Source: Myxococcales bacterium
Lineage (GTDB): Bacteria > Myxococcota_A > Bradymonadia > UBA7976 > UBA1532
Assembly (NCBI GenBank): GCA_002731825.1
Contig: PCCS01000050.1
Span: 110,833-174,832 of the forward strand
Direction: 5' to 3'
Length of the DNA stretch: 64,000 nucleotides
Position numbers and translations under genes: made by a program. The notes beneath the pieces were generated by a model. It made no database searches. It was not told the origin of the DNA and saw only the letters and a list, made by a program, of their open reading frames with translations. This document shows, one piece after another, positions 51,638 through 60,361 of this stretch (positions are counted from its first letter, which is position 1; every line of letters starts with the position of its first letter).

Positions 51638-52702
51638 GTGTTATCGACCGTATTCATTACAGCTCACGTAATCGGTGAATTCATGTATGTGTCTCAAATG
51701 CATGCTGACCAAAGACGGCGCATAGGTCTGCCCAGACATATTGACCTTATTGTGAGGTGTTTGGGCTCGAGTGTGACCGCTCTGGCCTATGCCTTTTTTA
51801 TGCGTTCAGCTGGCTATGTAATCGACTCTGCGGTTTTGCTGATCGCGTCCATGGTGGCGGTTGGATTGTTGGCTCTTCGGATCTTGTATTCAATGGGCGT
51901 ATGGGTGTCTGAGAAGGGGCTGACCGTAGACCGGTTTGAGGTCCGCTATCGAGGTTTTATTAGATCTTGGAGTGTTGGTTGGAGCCAAATAGACCGCGTT
52001 GAGGCCTTGACCCTTGTCCAAAAGAACGGAGATGAGATTTCGGTGGGGCGAGGATACAGTGTCCTCCAAACAGCGGACATGACTCACGCCCTGCGCCTAG
52101 GATACCAACAATCTCGACTCTTCGCTGCATCGAACTACCCAACGTGTCCACCTCTAATCGAGACGGAACGACTGCAACTGAAACCGTGGTACCCCGACGA
52201 TTTTGACTCATTTAAAAGCCTTTACACATCGGCAAGCATACGTCGCTATATGCGTTATCGACTCCAACGAGGTAAAGCCCTCACCACCCGTTTCAAGGAG
52301 CTCATTAAACCACCGCCATCGGCTCGAGGTTGCTGTTGGAATTGGTGCATATCAATTTTGGATGAACAGTCAGGTCAACCCATCATCGGTTTTTTGGACG
52401 CATGGCTAGCGCCTACTGAAAACGCAGAACTCGTGATTGCCTATGGTCTATCATCCAGATATCAAGGCCAAGGCTTGATGAGCGAGGCGCTGGACCGAAT
52501 GTGTCTTTTGTTCTTAGAGACGTGGGGCATGGATGCTGTTCGGGCCGTCGTCTTATCAACGAACCAGCCCAGCATAAAACTTCTAGAGAGAAGCGGGTTT
52601 GAACGACGGCGTCAGATCAAAGAAAGCGATACCGTGACCTATTGTCGCCGACCCCTACTTCTGTCTCATGATCAGGTCACCGAGAACCTCGAGCGCTTCT
52701 AG
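51638..52702 (+). CDS. Membrane PH-like domain fused to GNAT acetyltransferase
   Basis: About 354 residues (GTG at 51638, or ATG at 51683). The first half has two membrane helices (SSVTALAYAFFMRSAGYVI, SAVLLIASMVAVGLLAL), then a bacterial PH-type segment (VSEKGLTVDRFEVRYRGFIR, WSVGWSQIDRVEALTLV). The second half (from about 168) is a RimJ/RimL-like GNAT acetyltransferase: LIETERLQLKPWYPDDFDSF, IGFLDAWLAP, IAYGLSSRYQGQGLMSEALD (acetyl-CoA loop) and VVLSTNQPSIKLLERSGFER. The chain therefore tethers an acetyltransferase to the inner membrane. Target unknown. The 3' end overlaps the protease gene by 48 nt on the opposite strand. Confidence 0.75.
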   Translation: MLSTVFITAHVIGEFMYVSQMHADQRRRIGLPRHIDLIVRCLGSSVTALAYAFFMRSAGYVIDSAVLLIASMVAVGLLALRILYSMGVWVSEKGLTVDRFEVRYRGFIRSWSVGWSQIDRVEALTLVQKNGDEISVGRGYSVLQTADMTHALRLGYQQSRLFAASNYPTCPPLIETERLQLKPWYPDDFDSFKSLYTSASIRRYMRYRLQRGKALTTRFKELIKPPPSARGCCWNWCISILDEQSGQPIIGFLDAWLAPTENAELVIAYGLSSRYQGQGLMSEALDRMCLLFLETWGMDAVRAVVLSTNQPSIKLLERSGFERRRQIKESDTVTYCRRPLLLSHDQVTENLERF

Positions 52703-54619
52703 GGATTGTGGACTCAGCTTTTTGTCATCGTCATCGTCTTCGTCTTCATCTTCTTTTTTTGAACGGTCCGGGTCGTCTAAGATTTCTGAGATTTTAATAA
52801 TGCCTTTGTTCTTGCGTGCCTTGTCGAGCTCTTTTTTTACTTTTCGAAGCTCCGTATTGGTCCTCTGGCGTTCAAGGGACAGTGCGTTTAGCGCGTTGAC
52901 ATCGGTCTCGCTGATGACCCGCCAACCCGTTCCATTGCTTGTTACGTTGACGTTCTTACCCCGAAACGCCTCGATGGTTTTAGGGGGCAAGGCATACGGT
53001 TGATGCCGTTCACCATAGTCTTCGTTGTTAAATCTCGATGGGACGACAATATCGGCTGCAACGCCTTCATTTTGGGTTGATTGTCCACCGGGTCTGAAGA
53101 AATGTGCGGTTGTCACTTTCAACGCACCAAACCCCAGAGGCAAGCTCACGATGTTTTGGACTGTACCTTTGCCGAAAGTGTGGTCGTCTCCGACGATAAT
53201 CGCCCGACGATAGTCTTTCAGGGCACCGGCCAGAATTTCTGATGCGGAGGCACTGACTCTCGACGTCGCAACCACCATCGGGCCAGAGAAATTAATGGCT
53301 CTGTCGGTGTCTTCTAAGACCTGTTTACTGCCCGTGGACGGTCCAGCTATGGCCACCACTGGGCCTGTGGCTAAGAATAATCCCGAGATGTCCACAGAGG
53401 CTTTCAACAGCCCTCCGCCGTTCCTCGATAAGTCGAGCATGAGGCCATCGGCCTTCTTTTGTGAGACTTCGACCAACAACTTCTTCATGTCGGTCGTACA
53501 ATCTCGTGCCCCTTTTCTGGGGTCACCCCCATAAAATGATGGAAGCCGAATGACTGCAATTTTGAGCTTTTTGCCATTTCTCTCAATGGTCTTCCACTCG
53601 AGCTTAGCGGCAGATTCTTTCAGGTCGATTTTATCTCTCGTGATCAGAAAGTGATGGGTCTCAGTCTTGTTTCGCTGCCTTAAAATCGTGAGTTTGACTT
53701 TCGTCCCCTTCTTGCCTCGAATCAGTTTGACGACCTTTCGGAGTGGCATGTCGACGACGTTGACTGGTTCACCCTTGTCACCCTGCGTCACTGCAATCAC
53801 CTTATCTTTGCGTTTGAGCCCCCCCTGTCGGTCTGCGGCGCCGCCCGGAATGACCTCGCGGACGATGGTGTAGCCGTCTCGGCTGCTCAATTGTGCTCCG
53901 ATGCCTTCTAGCGATAAGTCCATGGAGATTCGGAAATCAACCAGATCGTCTGCGGAAAAATAGGTGGAGTGGGGATCCAATGCGTTTGAAAACGCGTTTA
54001 GAAAACCAGCGTAGACGTCTGCTAAGGTCTGCTCCTTGACATCTTTGGTGATCAACTCGTATCGATGGATCAGCTTTTTCTTAGCCTCGTCTAATTTGGT
54101 CCCAGCAGCGACGTAATTTGCCAGTTGGAAATGAATGAGCTTCTTGCGTGCCTCCGCTCTCTCGTTTTCGGTTCGAGGTCGTACACGCTTGTCAGCATCC
54201 ATTTGCAAACTGAGGCCTCGGTCGATAGCTAAATCCGGTTCACTGACCAGCTTTCGAACATGGTCTTCCATGGCCGCCTGCCATTTGACTTGCTCTTTGC
54301 GCAACCATTCGAAGGTTTCGCAATTGCCTTCTTGGACGTTTGCCAATGCAGATTTAATCTTTGATTTCACTGTGGAGAATTCGTCCGCCAATAGCATGAC
54401 CTTCGAGGGATCCATCCGCTTCGAATAGAGTTCGACCACGCGTTGGTTAATCTCTCCACTCTCTTTCCGATACTGCACATGGCTATCATGGTAGCGTGCC
54501 ATGAGGCCCGGAAGGGACCAGCAAACCAGCGGACTTTTTACGTCCTTTGACTGTGCGAAACCCTCACTGATGCTGATAAAACTCGTCGCTATTAGCAGGG
54601 TCAGGACATGATATTTCAT
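52655..54619 (-). CDS. prc: C-terminal processing peptidase (Prc/Tsp-like, S41)
   Basis: 654 residues with a signal peptide (VLTLLIATSFISISEGFAQ). An N-terminal helical region precedes a PDZ domain (about 240-330, GIGAQLSSRDGYTIVREVIP, DRQGGLKRKDKVIAV) and the S41 peptidase core: IAVIRLPSFYG, GLMLDLSRNGGGLLKASVDI, and the catalytic Ser-Lys dyad in SRVSASASEILAGALKD (Ser about 455) and FGKGTVQNIV (Lys about 480). C-terminal acidic tail. This is the periplasmic Prc family that removes C-termini of envelope proteins. The last 48 nt overlap the GNAT fusion on the other strand. Confidence 0.92.
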   Translation of the reverse strand: MKYHVLTLLIATSFISISEGFAQSKDVKSPLVCWSLPGLMARYHDSHVQYRKESGEINQRVVELYSKRMDPSKVMLLADEFSTVKSKIKSALANVQEGNCETFEWLRKEQVKWQAAMEDHVRKLVSEPDLAIDRGLSLQMDADKRVRPRTENERAEARKKLIHFQLANYVAAGTKLDEAKKKLIHRYELITKDVKEQTLADVYAGFLNAFSNALDPHSTYFSADDLVDFRISMDLSLEGIGAQLSSRDGYTIVREVIPGGAADRQGGLKRKDKVIAVTQGDKGEPVNVVDMPLRKVVKLIRGKKGTKVKLTILRQRNKTETHHFLITRDKIDLKESAAKLEWKTIERNGKKLKIAVIRLPSFYGGDPRKGARDCTTDMKKLLVEVSQKKADGLMLDLSRNGGGLLKASVDISGLFLATGPVVAIAGPSTGSKQVLEDTDRAINFSGPMVVATSRVSASASEILAGALKDYRRAIIVGDDHTFGKGTVQNIVSLPLGFGALKVTTAHFFRPGGQSTQNEGVAADIVVPSRFNNEDYGERHQPYALPPKTIEAFRGKNVNVTSNGTGWRVISETDVNALNALSLERQRTNTELRKVKKELDKARKNKGIIKISEILDDPDRSKKEDEDEDDDDDKKLSPQSLEALEVLGDLIMRQK

Positions 54620-54760
54620 AGATTTGGCGCCTTCACAGAGAATCTCAAGTTCGAATAGAATGACTGCGTCTGGAAAAATTCGTCAGCCCGTGTTGATTAC
54701 TAACGCATCCGATCCGCTTCTTATTTCTGACGCACGAGCGGAATTTATAGTTACGGAAAA

Positions 54761-55720
54761 CTACATCTCACTCACGCCATCGAATTTAAAGCAGCCACGA
54801 ACGCTCGCGATCTGACCGTCTGCTCCTCGACAGCTGATATCGAAAGACACATCAATGCCTTGAATCATTTCTTCGACTTGTTCAAATTTACGAACTGTGA
54901 GTTCACCGGCCCACTCACCCGTCAACGGCGCATTGCATGGTTCGGGCATGTCTAAGCTTTCACTGCTGGTCACAGCCACATCTTGACTACTCAAAATTTG
55001 CTGAGCGGTGTCGTCCGGGTCAACTGTGAACCGAAATGAGATATTTGCATCATTGAGTTGTAATGTAAGCTGCTCGCCTTCCGCGGAGTAGACGATTTGT
55101 GAGGGTCCGAAGGTCTCACTCGTCTCGACCGCTTGGCTCAAATCGGGTCGATAGGCAATTTGGCCCTTATTTTGTTCACAGCCATCGGGGGAAATGACGC
55201 TCATGAATTCCGCTGTCGGGTCGACCAGTTTAATCGGATTTGAGTATGCGAATGGCTCAAGTGGGTTGTCTATAAACGCCGCATAGAGGGTCACAAACTC
55301 AGGACACTGTATCGTACCTCCTGCTCGACAAGTCACGTAGACTGTCTGCGCAAGCCCGTCGATAAATTGGACGATGGATGGATCCATTCTGCCCGCCTCG
55401 ATTGGACTCGGGAAAATCAATAATTCACCGGAGTATGCCTCGCCATTGGCGCTCTGGTTGGCTTCAATAAGAATCGGGGTGCTGTCGATCCCGTCTGCCC
55501 GCATGTAGCGGTCTGCGATCGTGAACGTCAAATCTAACGCTCGTTCAGGATCCGCCTCCGGTGGGACCTGGCATCGACCCCCCGTACAGCTGAGTCCGTC
55601 GGCACATGGGTCCATACCAATTCGGCATTCAGCTCCGTCCTCGCCGGGCTGCAAAACCGATTCGTCACAGCCAAAATAACATCCGATGACAGCGATTAAT
55701 AAAAGTGCTTTGTACCACAT
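54761..55720 (-). CDS. Lipoprotein with EGF-like Cys module
   Basis: The ATG at 55720 gives MWYKALLLIAVIGCYFGC, a lipoprotein signal (the longer frame from 55774 adds 18 polar residues). A short Cys-rich module follows (CRIGMDPCADGLSCTGGRC, resembling the small disulphide modules of the larger Cys-rich lipoproteins here), then about 270 residues of beta-rich sequence (LDLTFTIADRYMRADGIDST, ISFRFTVDPDDTAQQ) and a last Cys pair (ISCRGADGQ, RGCFKFDG). Surface or periplasmic role, no enzyme motif. Confidence 0.8.
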   Translation of the reverse strand: MWYKALLLIAVIGCYFGCDESVLQPGEDGAECRIGMDPCADGLSCTGGRCQVPPEADPERALDLTFTIADRYMRADGIDSTPILIEANQSANGEAYSGELLIFPSPIEAGRMDPSIVQFIDGLAQTVYVTCRAGGTIQCPEFVTLYAAFIDNPLEPFAYSNPIKLVDPTAEFMSVISPDGCEQNKGQIAYRPDLSQAVETSETFGPSQIVYSAEGEQLTLQLNDANISFRFTVDPDDTAQQILSSQDVAVTSSESLDMPEPCNAPLTGEWAGELTVRKFEQVEEMIQGIDVSFDISCRGADGQIASVRGCFKFDGVSEM

Positions 55721-55807
55721 AGTGAGCAGTGTAACTCGATTGGACCCGAAAGTGCTAATCCGCAGTGGGTCCAAATTTAAATTGACCGTATGGCGTCTGA
55801 CCTAGGT

Positions 55808-56704
55808 TCAGTAATACCAGGGGATTTTGCTGAAATCCCTTGGTCGCTTTTCTAAGAATGCGTTGCGGCCTTCAACGGCTTCATCAGTCATGTAAGCAAG
55901 TCGAGTCGCTTCACCAGCCAGTAACTGCTGGCCGACAAGTCCGTCATCGATGAGGTTGAATGAATATTTGAGCATTCTCTGGGCTGTGGGGCTCTTATCG
56001 TTTACTTCGGCGGCCCATTGGAGGGCCGTTTTCTCTAAATCTGCGTGGGGGATAACGGCGTTGACCATACCCATGTCGTAGGCTTCGCTTGCAGAATAAC
56101 TGCGTCCGAGAAAAAATATTTCTCGGGCGCGTTTCTGCCCCACCTGGCGGGCAAGATAAGCAGAGCCAAAACCGCCATCGAAGCTTGCTACATCAGCATC
56201 GGTTTGTTTAAACACTGCGTGTTCTTTACTAGCGAGAGTCAGGTCGCACACGACGTGGAGACTGTGGCCGCCACCGACAGCCCAGCCAGGTACAACGCAG
56301 ATGACGACTTTTGGCATGAACCGGATGAGGCGTTGAACCTCAAGAATGTGGAGACGTCCGAGCCGCGCTGGATCAGGTGCCCCAGTCTCATCACCTTCAT
56401 ACTGATAGCCGACTCGGCCCCGAATTCTCTGGTCACCTCCGGAGCAAAAAGCCCATCCACCATCTTTTTTCGAGGGGCCATTTCCCGTCAACAGAACGCA
56501 GCCCACATCACTCCATTGTCGAGCATGATCAAGGGCCAAATACAATTCGTCGACGGTGGCTGGTCTGAATGCGTTTCGGACTTCAGGTCGGTTGAAGGCG
56601 ATCCGAACTGTGCCGTGGTTAACCGCCCGATGGTAGGTAATGTCTTGAAAATCAAACCCTGGTACGTCTCGCCACTCCTCGGCGTTGAAAATCGGCGAAA
56701 TCAT
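55808..56704 (-). CDS. menB: 1,4-dihydroxy-2-naphthoyl-CoA synthase
   Basis: 298 residues, a crotonase fold. The MenB-typical features are visible: RPEVRNAFRPATVDELYLAL, GWAFCSGGDQRIRGRVGYQY (catalytic DQ region), VVICVVPGWAVGGGHSLHVV (oxyanion hole), and TDADVASFDGGFGSAYLARQ (the Asp/Gly segment distinctive of MenB). It closes the second ring in menaquinone synthesis. No other men gene is in the window. The gene is divergent from the ceramidase-like fusion, with about 410 bp between starts. Confidence 0.95.
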   Translation of the reverse strand: MISPIFNAEEWRDVPGFDFQDITYHRAVNHGTVRIAFNRPEVRNAFRPATVDELYLALDHARQWSDVGCVLLTGNGPSKKDGGWAFCSGGDQRIRGRVGYQYEGDETGAPDPARLGRLHILEVQRLIRFMPKVVICVVPGWAVGGGHSLHVVCDLTLASKEHAVFKQTDADVASFDGGFGSAYLARQVGQKRAREIFFLGRSYSASEAYDMGMVNAVIPHADLEKTALQWAAEVNDKSPTAQRMLKYSFNLIDDGLVGQQLLAGEATRLAYMTDEAVEGRNAFLEKRPRDFSKIPWYY

Positions 56705-56886
56705 AGCGTATGCTCCTGCTTAATCTTGGTCGCGCTGGGAAATCTACACTGAAAAATGAGTGATTGCATCAGCCTTCCTGAGTAAGCCACTGGATTTTCT
56801 CGTTGGCGCTGGGCCATTTTCTTAGGCCCCGGCCGGCTCTTCCAGCGGGTCGCTCAAGCATCCGTACTGTCGAGCATTCTCCATCA

Positions 56887-56898
56887 CCACAGGTGTGG
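56887..56898. promoter_or_regulatory. Inverted repeat CCACA-GG-TGTGG
   Basis: Perfect 5-bp arms, 2-bp centre, about 140 bp upstream of the sigma-54 candidate at 57.0 kb. Possible upstream activating sequence; short enough that chance is a real alternative. Confidence 0.25.
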
Positions 56899-56931
56899 AT
56901 CCAGGTATGTTTTCACAAACATTGCCCATTG

Positions 56932-56956
56932 ATTCAGTCCTTCAAAAAGACTGGAT
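56932..56956. promoter_or_regulatory. Inverted repeat ATTCAGTC-N9-GACTGGAT
   Basis: Eight-bp arms with a single mismatch and a 9-bp centre (positions 56932-56939 and 56949-56956), centred about 90 bp before the -24 GG of the candidate promoter at 57032. Best upstream activating site candidate for this promoter. Confidence 0.35.
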
Positions 56957-57031
56957 CCGCTATTTATCCGGCTAATTTTATCTCAAGTTTTCTTAAAAAA
57001 TGCCGTTGTGGTTAAGGGAAGCAAAACATAA

Positions 57032-57048
57032 TTGGCCCGGTGTTTGCT
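57032..57048 (+). promoter_or_regulatory. Sigma-54 (-24/-12) promoter candidate before the fusion gene
   Basis: TTGGCCCG-GTGT-TTGCT matches TTGGCACG-N4-TTGCW except one base (C for A), with GG and GC 10 bp apart. Transcription would start near 57059, about 58 nt before the ATG at 57117. Confidence 0.7.
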
Positions 57049-57116
57049 TTGTTAGCCAGTTGGAGAGGCTCAACCCAGTTAAATTGGGTGAGTGCAACTA
57101 CAGTAGGGGACGTCTT

Positions 57117-59672
57117 ATGAGTACTGACTCACATCCGAAAATTACCAACCTAGATGAGCTTATTAAGCGAGGTGAACAGCACTTCGCTCAGGGGCAGGTC
57201 GAGGATGCACACCGTTGTTTCGCCGCCGCCTTGGAGTTGAATCCGGGACACAGTGAAGCGCTCAATAATCTGGCGGTCTTGTGTCATCATTCTGGCGATC
57301 TGGACCAAGCGGAAATATTTTTCCTTCGTGCAGCCGCCTTAGCGAATGATCCATCCGATGCGTTATTAAACTTGTCTGCCGTTGCGTGGCAAGCCGCGCG
57401 GATACCCGAATCGACAGGGTATTTGGAGCGGTGTCTCCGTCTCGAGGGAGAAACGCCCCGCGTTTTGGAGCAGATGAGTTTTCTATGTGACTCCATGGGG
57501 GACCCCCATGCGGCAGCCGCGCTCTACAAGAAGGCACGAAAAATCAGCACCTCTACAAAGACGGACTGGTATGCCTCCTTCTGTGAAATCGATATAACGC
57601 CTGAGCTCGACGATAAGATTGAATTGCAAGGCTACTTTGGACCCTCACGTGTTCCGGAAGAGATTTTGAGTGAACTTAAAGCTCAGGTCCTGCTTTTTGA
57701 GGATGCCTTTGGCAAAAGAGCGCTCTTTGTGACCGCCGATATTTTCGGGTTTGGTCAGGAAATGGTCTCTGTGATTCGGAAATTTGCAGCCATTTGGGGA
57801 ATTGATCCATCGGCTGTGATCTTAAACGCATCCCACACCCATTACGGGCCCGGGACGGTCTCACATACAGTGGCTGGTTTGGGCCGGTTTGACCATGATT
57901 TCGCCAATGATGTGTGTCAGGCGATCGGGCAATGCCTCCCGCTTCTGTACCAAAACCTACAGCCTGCACAACTCACGCATACCGTTGCACATGCGCAGAT
58001 TGGCTTTAACCGTCGACGCAGCATAGATGGTCTTGTGAAAATGATCCCGAATCCGGATGCTCACTATGAGACGACAACGCCCGTCATGTCAGTCAAGCTC
58101 GACAACGGGCAACGATTGCTGATGGTCAATCATGGTTGTCATCCAACCGGATTGGGCGCGTTGACAGCCATCAGTGCTGATTACCCAGGAGAGATGAGAG
58201 ACGCTTTGATGGGCGCTGACCACGCTGATGTCGTGATGTTTTTCCAAGGGGCTGCCGGTGATATTAAACAGGGTGTTCAAGTGGACAATCAGGTCGGCTG
58301 GATCGGTGATTATCAATCGGTTCAGATTCTTGGTCGACAGTTGGCCACCGCCGTCGCAGGCAGCTTGTCGGACCTGAAGGCTGTTGAAGGACCACTTCGT
58401 GCCATGCGGCGCGACGTTGTGGCCCCCCTAAAAGATAGCCCAGCAGACCTATCTGTTTTGGAACGCCCAGAAAACGCTCGGGTCAGTCGAGAAATGATTC
58501 AAAATTGGGCCGCCGTCGTAAAGCTCTTACATCCCGATGCGGTGGATTCGCTCTCTATAGAACTAGGATGTGTCTCCATTGGTGACGTTCTCTTTGTAAG
58601 CATGCCGGGTGAGCCCATGGCCATCACAGCGGCCCGCCTACGCGAGATAAGTACACGTCATGAATCGGTTTTCGCGCTCGGCTACACCAATGGATTGGCG
58701 GCTTACTTCCCGGCCGATGAGATGATTGAAGAGGGTGGGTATGAAGCGCATAGTTCCTCTTTTGTGTACTCTATGCCGGCTCCCTTTGACGTCGGTGTAG
58801 AACATCAGCTCTTGGAGGCGTCTTATATTGCGGGGATTGGAGTGGCACCGCCTGTGGAGACATCTCCGGCCTATCCCCGGCCTGATTCTGTGCCCGGGTC
58901 ATTCTTTGTGATGTCAACTGGACGATCCGGCACACAAACACTCGCAGCGATGCTCAAGATGGCTGAAAATGCCAACGTTTGGCATCATCCCCAGCCGTAC
59001 ATGATTCAAGAGACGCTCCATGCCTATCGTGGTGAGATTGATCCTGGTCCGACGTTTTGGGCTGGTCGTGGACAAATCATCAGAAGTGCATGGGATCAGG
59101 GGTTGATCCACGGCGAGACCGATCACAATATGACCCCATTTTGTGGTGAAATTGCCAGAGCAGTCCCAGGCGCTAAATTTGTGGTTCTTGTGAGAGACCC
59201 ACGGGAATTTGTTCGCTCGGGCATGCGACGAAACTATTATCGAGGCGTCGGTGAATGGGAAGAGGGTCGTCTACGACCACGAAGCGACGACCCTACTTTT
59301 GAAAGTTGGTCAAAGCGTGACCAATTTGAGAAGGTTTGTTGGCTGTGGCGCGAAACCTATGAGCATATCGAGCGAATGTGTCGCGAGATCGGAGACGACC
59401 GTGTCTATGTCTTGCGATTTGAAGATCTGATCGCCAGTCCCGATGCCACCCGAGACCTTTTCAATTTCATCGGTCTTGACGGTTATGATGAAACGCAAGC
59501 TCGCGCCATTCTCGGTAAAAAGATGAACGCTCAGCAGGTAGGTGATTTCCCACATCCATCAAAGTGGACAGACGAATTACACAATCTGTGCTGGGATGAG
59601 GTCGGTGAATTGGCCAGTGTTTATGGCTATCCGGAACAATATCCTAAGCGTCGTGCAGTCGGAGCGGCTTAG
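57117..59672 (+). CDS. TPR / neutral-ceramidase-like / sulfotransferase fusion protein
   Basis: 851 residues from the ATG at 57117, which has AGGGGA 6 nt upstream. Three domains: TPR repeats at about 12-145 (FAQGQVEDAHRCFAAALELN, GDLDQAEIFFLRAAAL); a neutral/alkaline ceramidase N-terminal-type domain at about 150-590 (DITPELDDKI, NASHTHYGPGTV, VNHGCHPTGLG, FFQGAAGDIKQG, FVSMPGEPMAITAARL); and a PAPS-dependent sulfotransferase domain at about 595-850 (FFVMSTGRSGTQTLAAML with the 5'-phosphosulphate loop; FVVLVRDPREFVRSGMRR with the 3'-phosphate loop). The metal-ligand His residues of the ceramidase-like part are present, but GDVSPN, which holds the Ser nucleophile of ceramidases, reads GDIKQG. 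No signal peptide, so cytoplasmic. Substrate unknown. Confidence 0.85.
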   Translation: MSTDSHPKITNLDELIKRGEQHFAQGQVEDAHRCFAAALELNPGHSEALNNLAVLCHHSGDLDQAEIFFLRAAALANDPSDALLNLSAVAWQAARIPESTGYLERCLRLEGETPRVLEQMSFLCDSMGDPHAAAALYKKARKISTSTKTDWYASFCEIDITPELDDKIELQGYFGPSRVPEEILSELKAQVLLFEDAFGKRALFVTADIFGFGQEMVSVIRKFAAIWGIDPSAVILNASHTHYGPGTVSHTVAGLGRFDHDFANDVCQAIGQCLPLLYQNLQPAQLTHTVAHAQIGFNRRRSIDGLVKMIPNPDAHYETTTPVMSVKLDNGQRLLMVNHGCHPTGLGALTAISADYPGEMRDALMGADHADVVMFFQGAAGDIKQGVQVDNQVGWIGDYQSVQILGRQLATAVAGSLSDLKAVEGPLRAMRRDVVAPLKDSPADLSVLERPENARVSREMIQNWAAVVKLLHPDAVDSLSIELGCVSIGDVLFVSMPGEPMAITAARLREISTRHESVFALGYTNGLAAYFPADEMIEEGGYEAHSSSFVYSMPAPFDVGVEHQLLEASYIAGIGVAPPVETSPAYPRPDSVPGSFFVMSTGRSGTQTLAAMLKMAENANVWHHPQPYMIQETLHAYRGEIDPGPTFWAGRGQIIRSAWDQGLIHGETDHNMTPFCGEIARAVPGAKFVVLVRDPREFVRSGMRRNYYRGVGEWEEGRLRPRSDDPTFESWSKRDQFEKVCWLWRETYEHIERMCREIGDDRVYVLRFEDLIASPDATRDLFNFIGLDGYDETQARAILGKKMNAQQVGDFPHPSKWTDELHNLCWDEVGELASVYGYPEQYPKRRAVGAA

Positions 59673-59725
59673 CACAAATTTTCTCGACGATAGAACGATG
59701 TTGCATAATGAAGGAGTGGTAATCA

Positions 59726-60361
59726 ATGAGCGAGAATTCGGAAAATCCAGTTGATGGAATCGACTTCTCCCTTTGGACCCTCGATGGGTCTGATAAAAAG
59801 GGTCCGGTTGAGAGTCCTCAGGCAGATGGTCCAGATGAGGGTTTGGGACAGGTTGATATATCCAATTGGTCGTTGGCAGCCGACGCGCAGTCAGCCGTGA
59901 GTGCTGATTCGGAGAGCTTAAGTGTCTCTCCAATTCAAGACACATCGGCGCCCAAGAGCGCAGACGAGACGGACTTGAGTGCCGACGATTGGGTCGTTGG
60001 TGGTGAAGATGCGTTTAGTCGGTCAGATCTAGCCGAAGCGGGACGCTGTTTTGAAAGCGCACTTGTACTCGACCCAATCAATCCTATTGCGTTGAGCAAT
60101 CTCGGCGTTGTTCATCATACGCGAGGAGAGTTAGACCAAGCGGAGAGGTTTTATCTCAAGGCAGCTGCCTTTAATGAGACTCATGCCGATTCCTATTACG
60201 GCTTGGCGCAGCTGTGGTGCGACCGTGGTAATCATGGATTGGCCCTTCGCTACGCTGCGCGTGGATTGACTCGCCAACCAGAGAACGAGGAATTAATTCA
60301 GTTGGCCACCGCGCTGAGTGAAGTCATCGATGCGCATTTAACTGAGCTCCACCCGAGTTAG
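59726..60361 (+). CDS. TPR protein, paralogous to the TPR part of the fusion
   Basis: 211 residues with AAGGAG 10 nt before the ATG. The first 90 residues are acidic and disordered, with two related boxes (GIDFSLWTLDG and VDISNWSLAAD) that could be short partner-binding motifs. Residues 90-200 are TPR repeats closely similar to those of the upstream gene (AGRCFESALVLDPINPIALS, GELDQAERFYLKAAAF). It follows the fusion gene by 53 nt and is probably co-transcribed, a duplicated TPR module now free-standing. Likely a protein-protein adaptor. Confidence 0.8.
   Translation: MSENSENPVDGIDFSLWTLDGSDKKGPVESPQADGPDEGLGQVDISNWSLAADAQSAVSADSESLSVSPIQDTSAPKSADETDLSADDWVVGGEDAFSRSDLAEAGRCFESALVLDPINPIALSNLGVVHHTRGELDQAERFYLKAAAFNETHADSYYGLAQLWCDRGNHGLALRYAARGLTRQPENEELIQLATALSEVIDAHLTELHPS

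Larger units (their letters stand above)
56705..57116. other. 412-bp divergent regulatory region (menB / ceramidase-like fusion)
   Basis: No gene. It contains a -24/-12 promoter candidate (57032-57048) facing the fusion gene, with inverted repeats at 56887-56898 and 56932-56956 at suitable upstream distance. A longer frame starting at 57000 would put the promoter inside coding sequence and has no ribosome-binding site; the start at 57117 is preferred. Confidence 0.6.
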
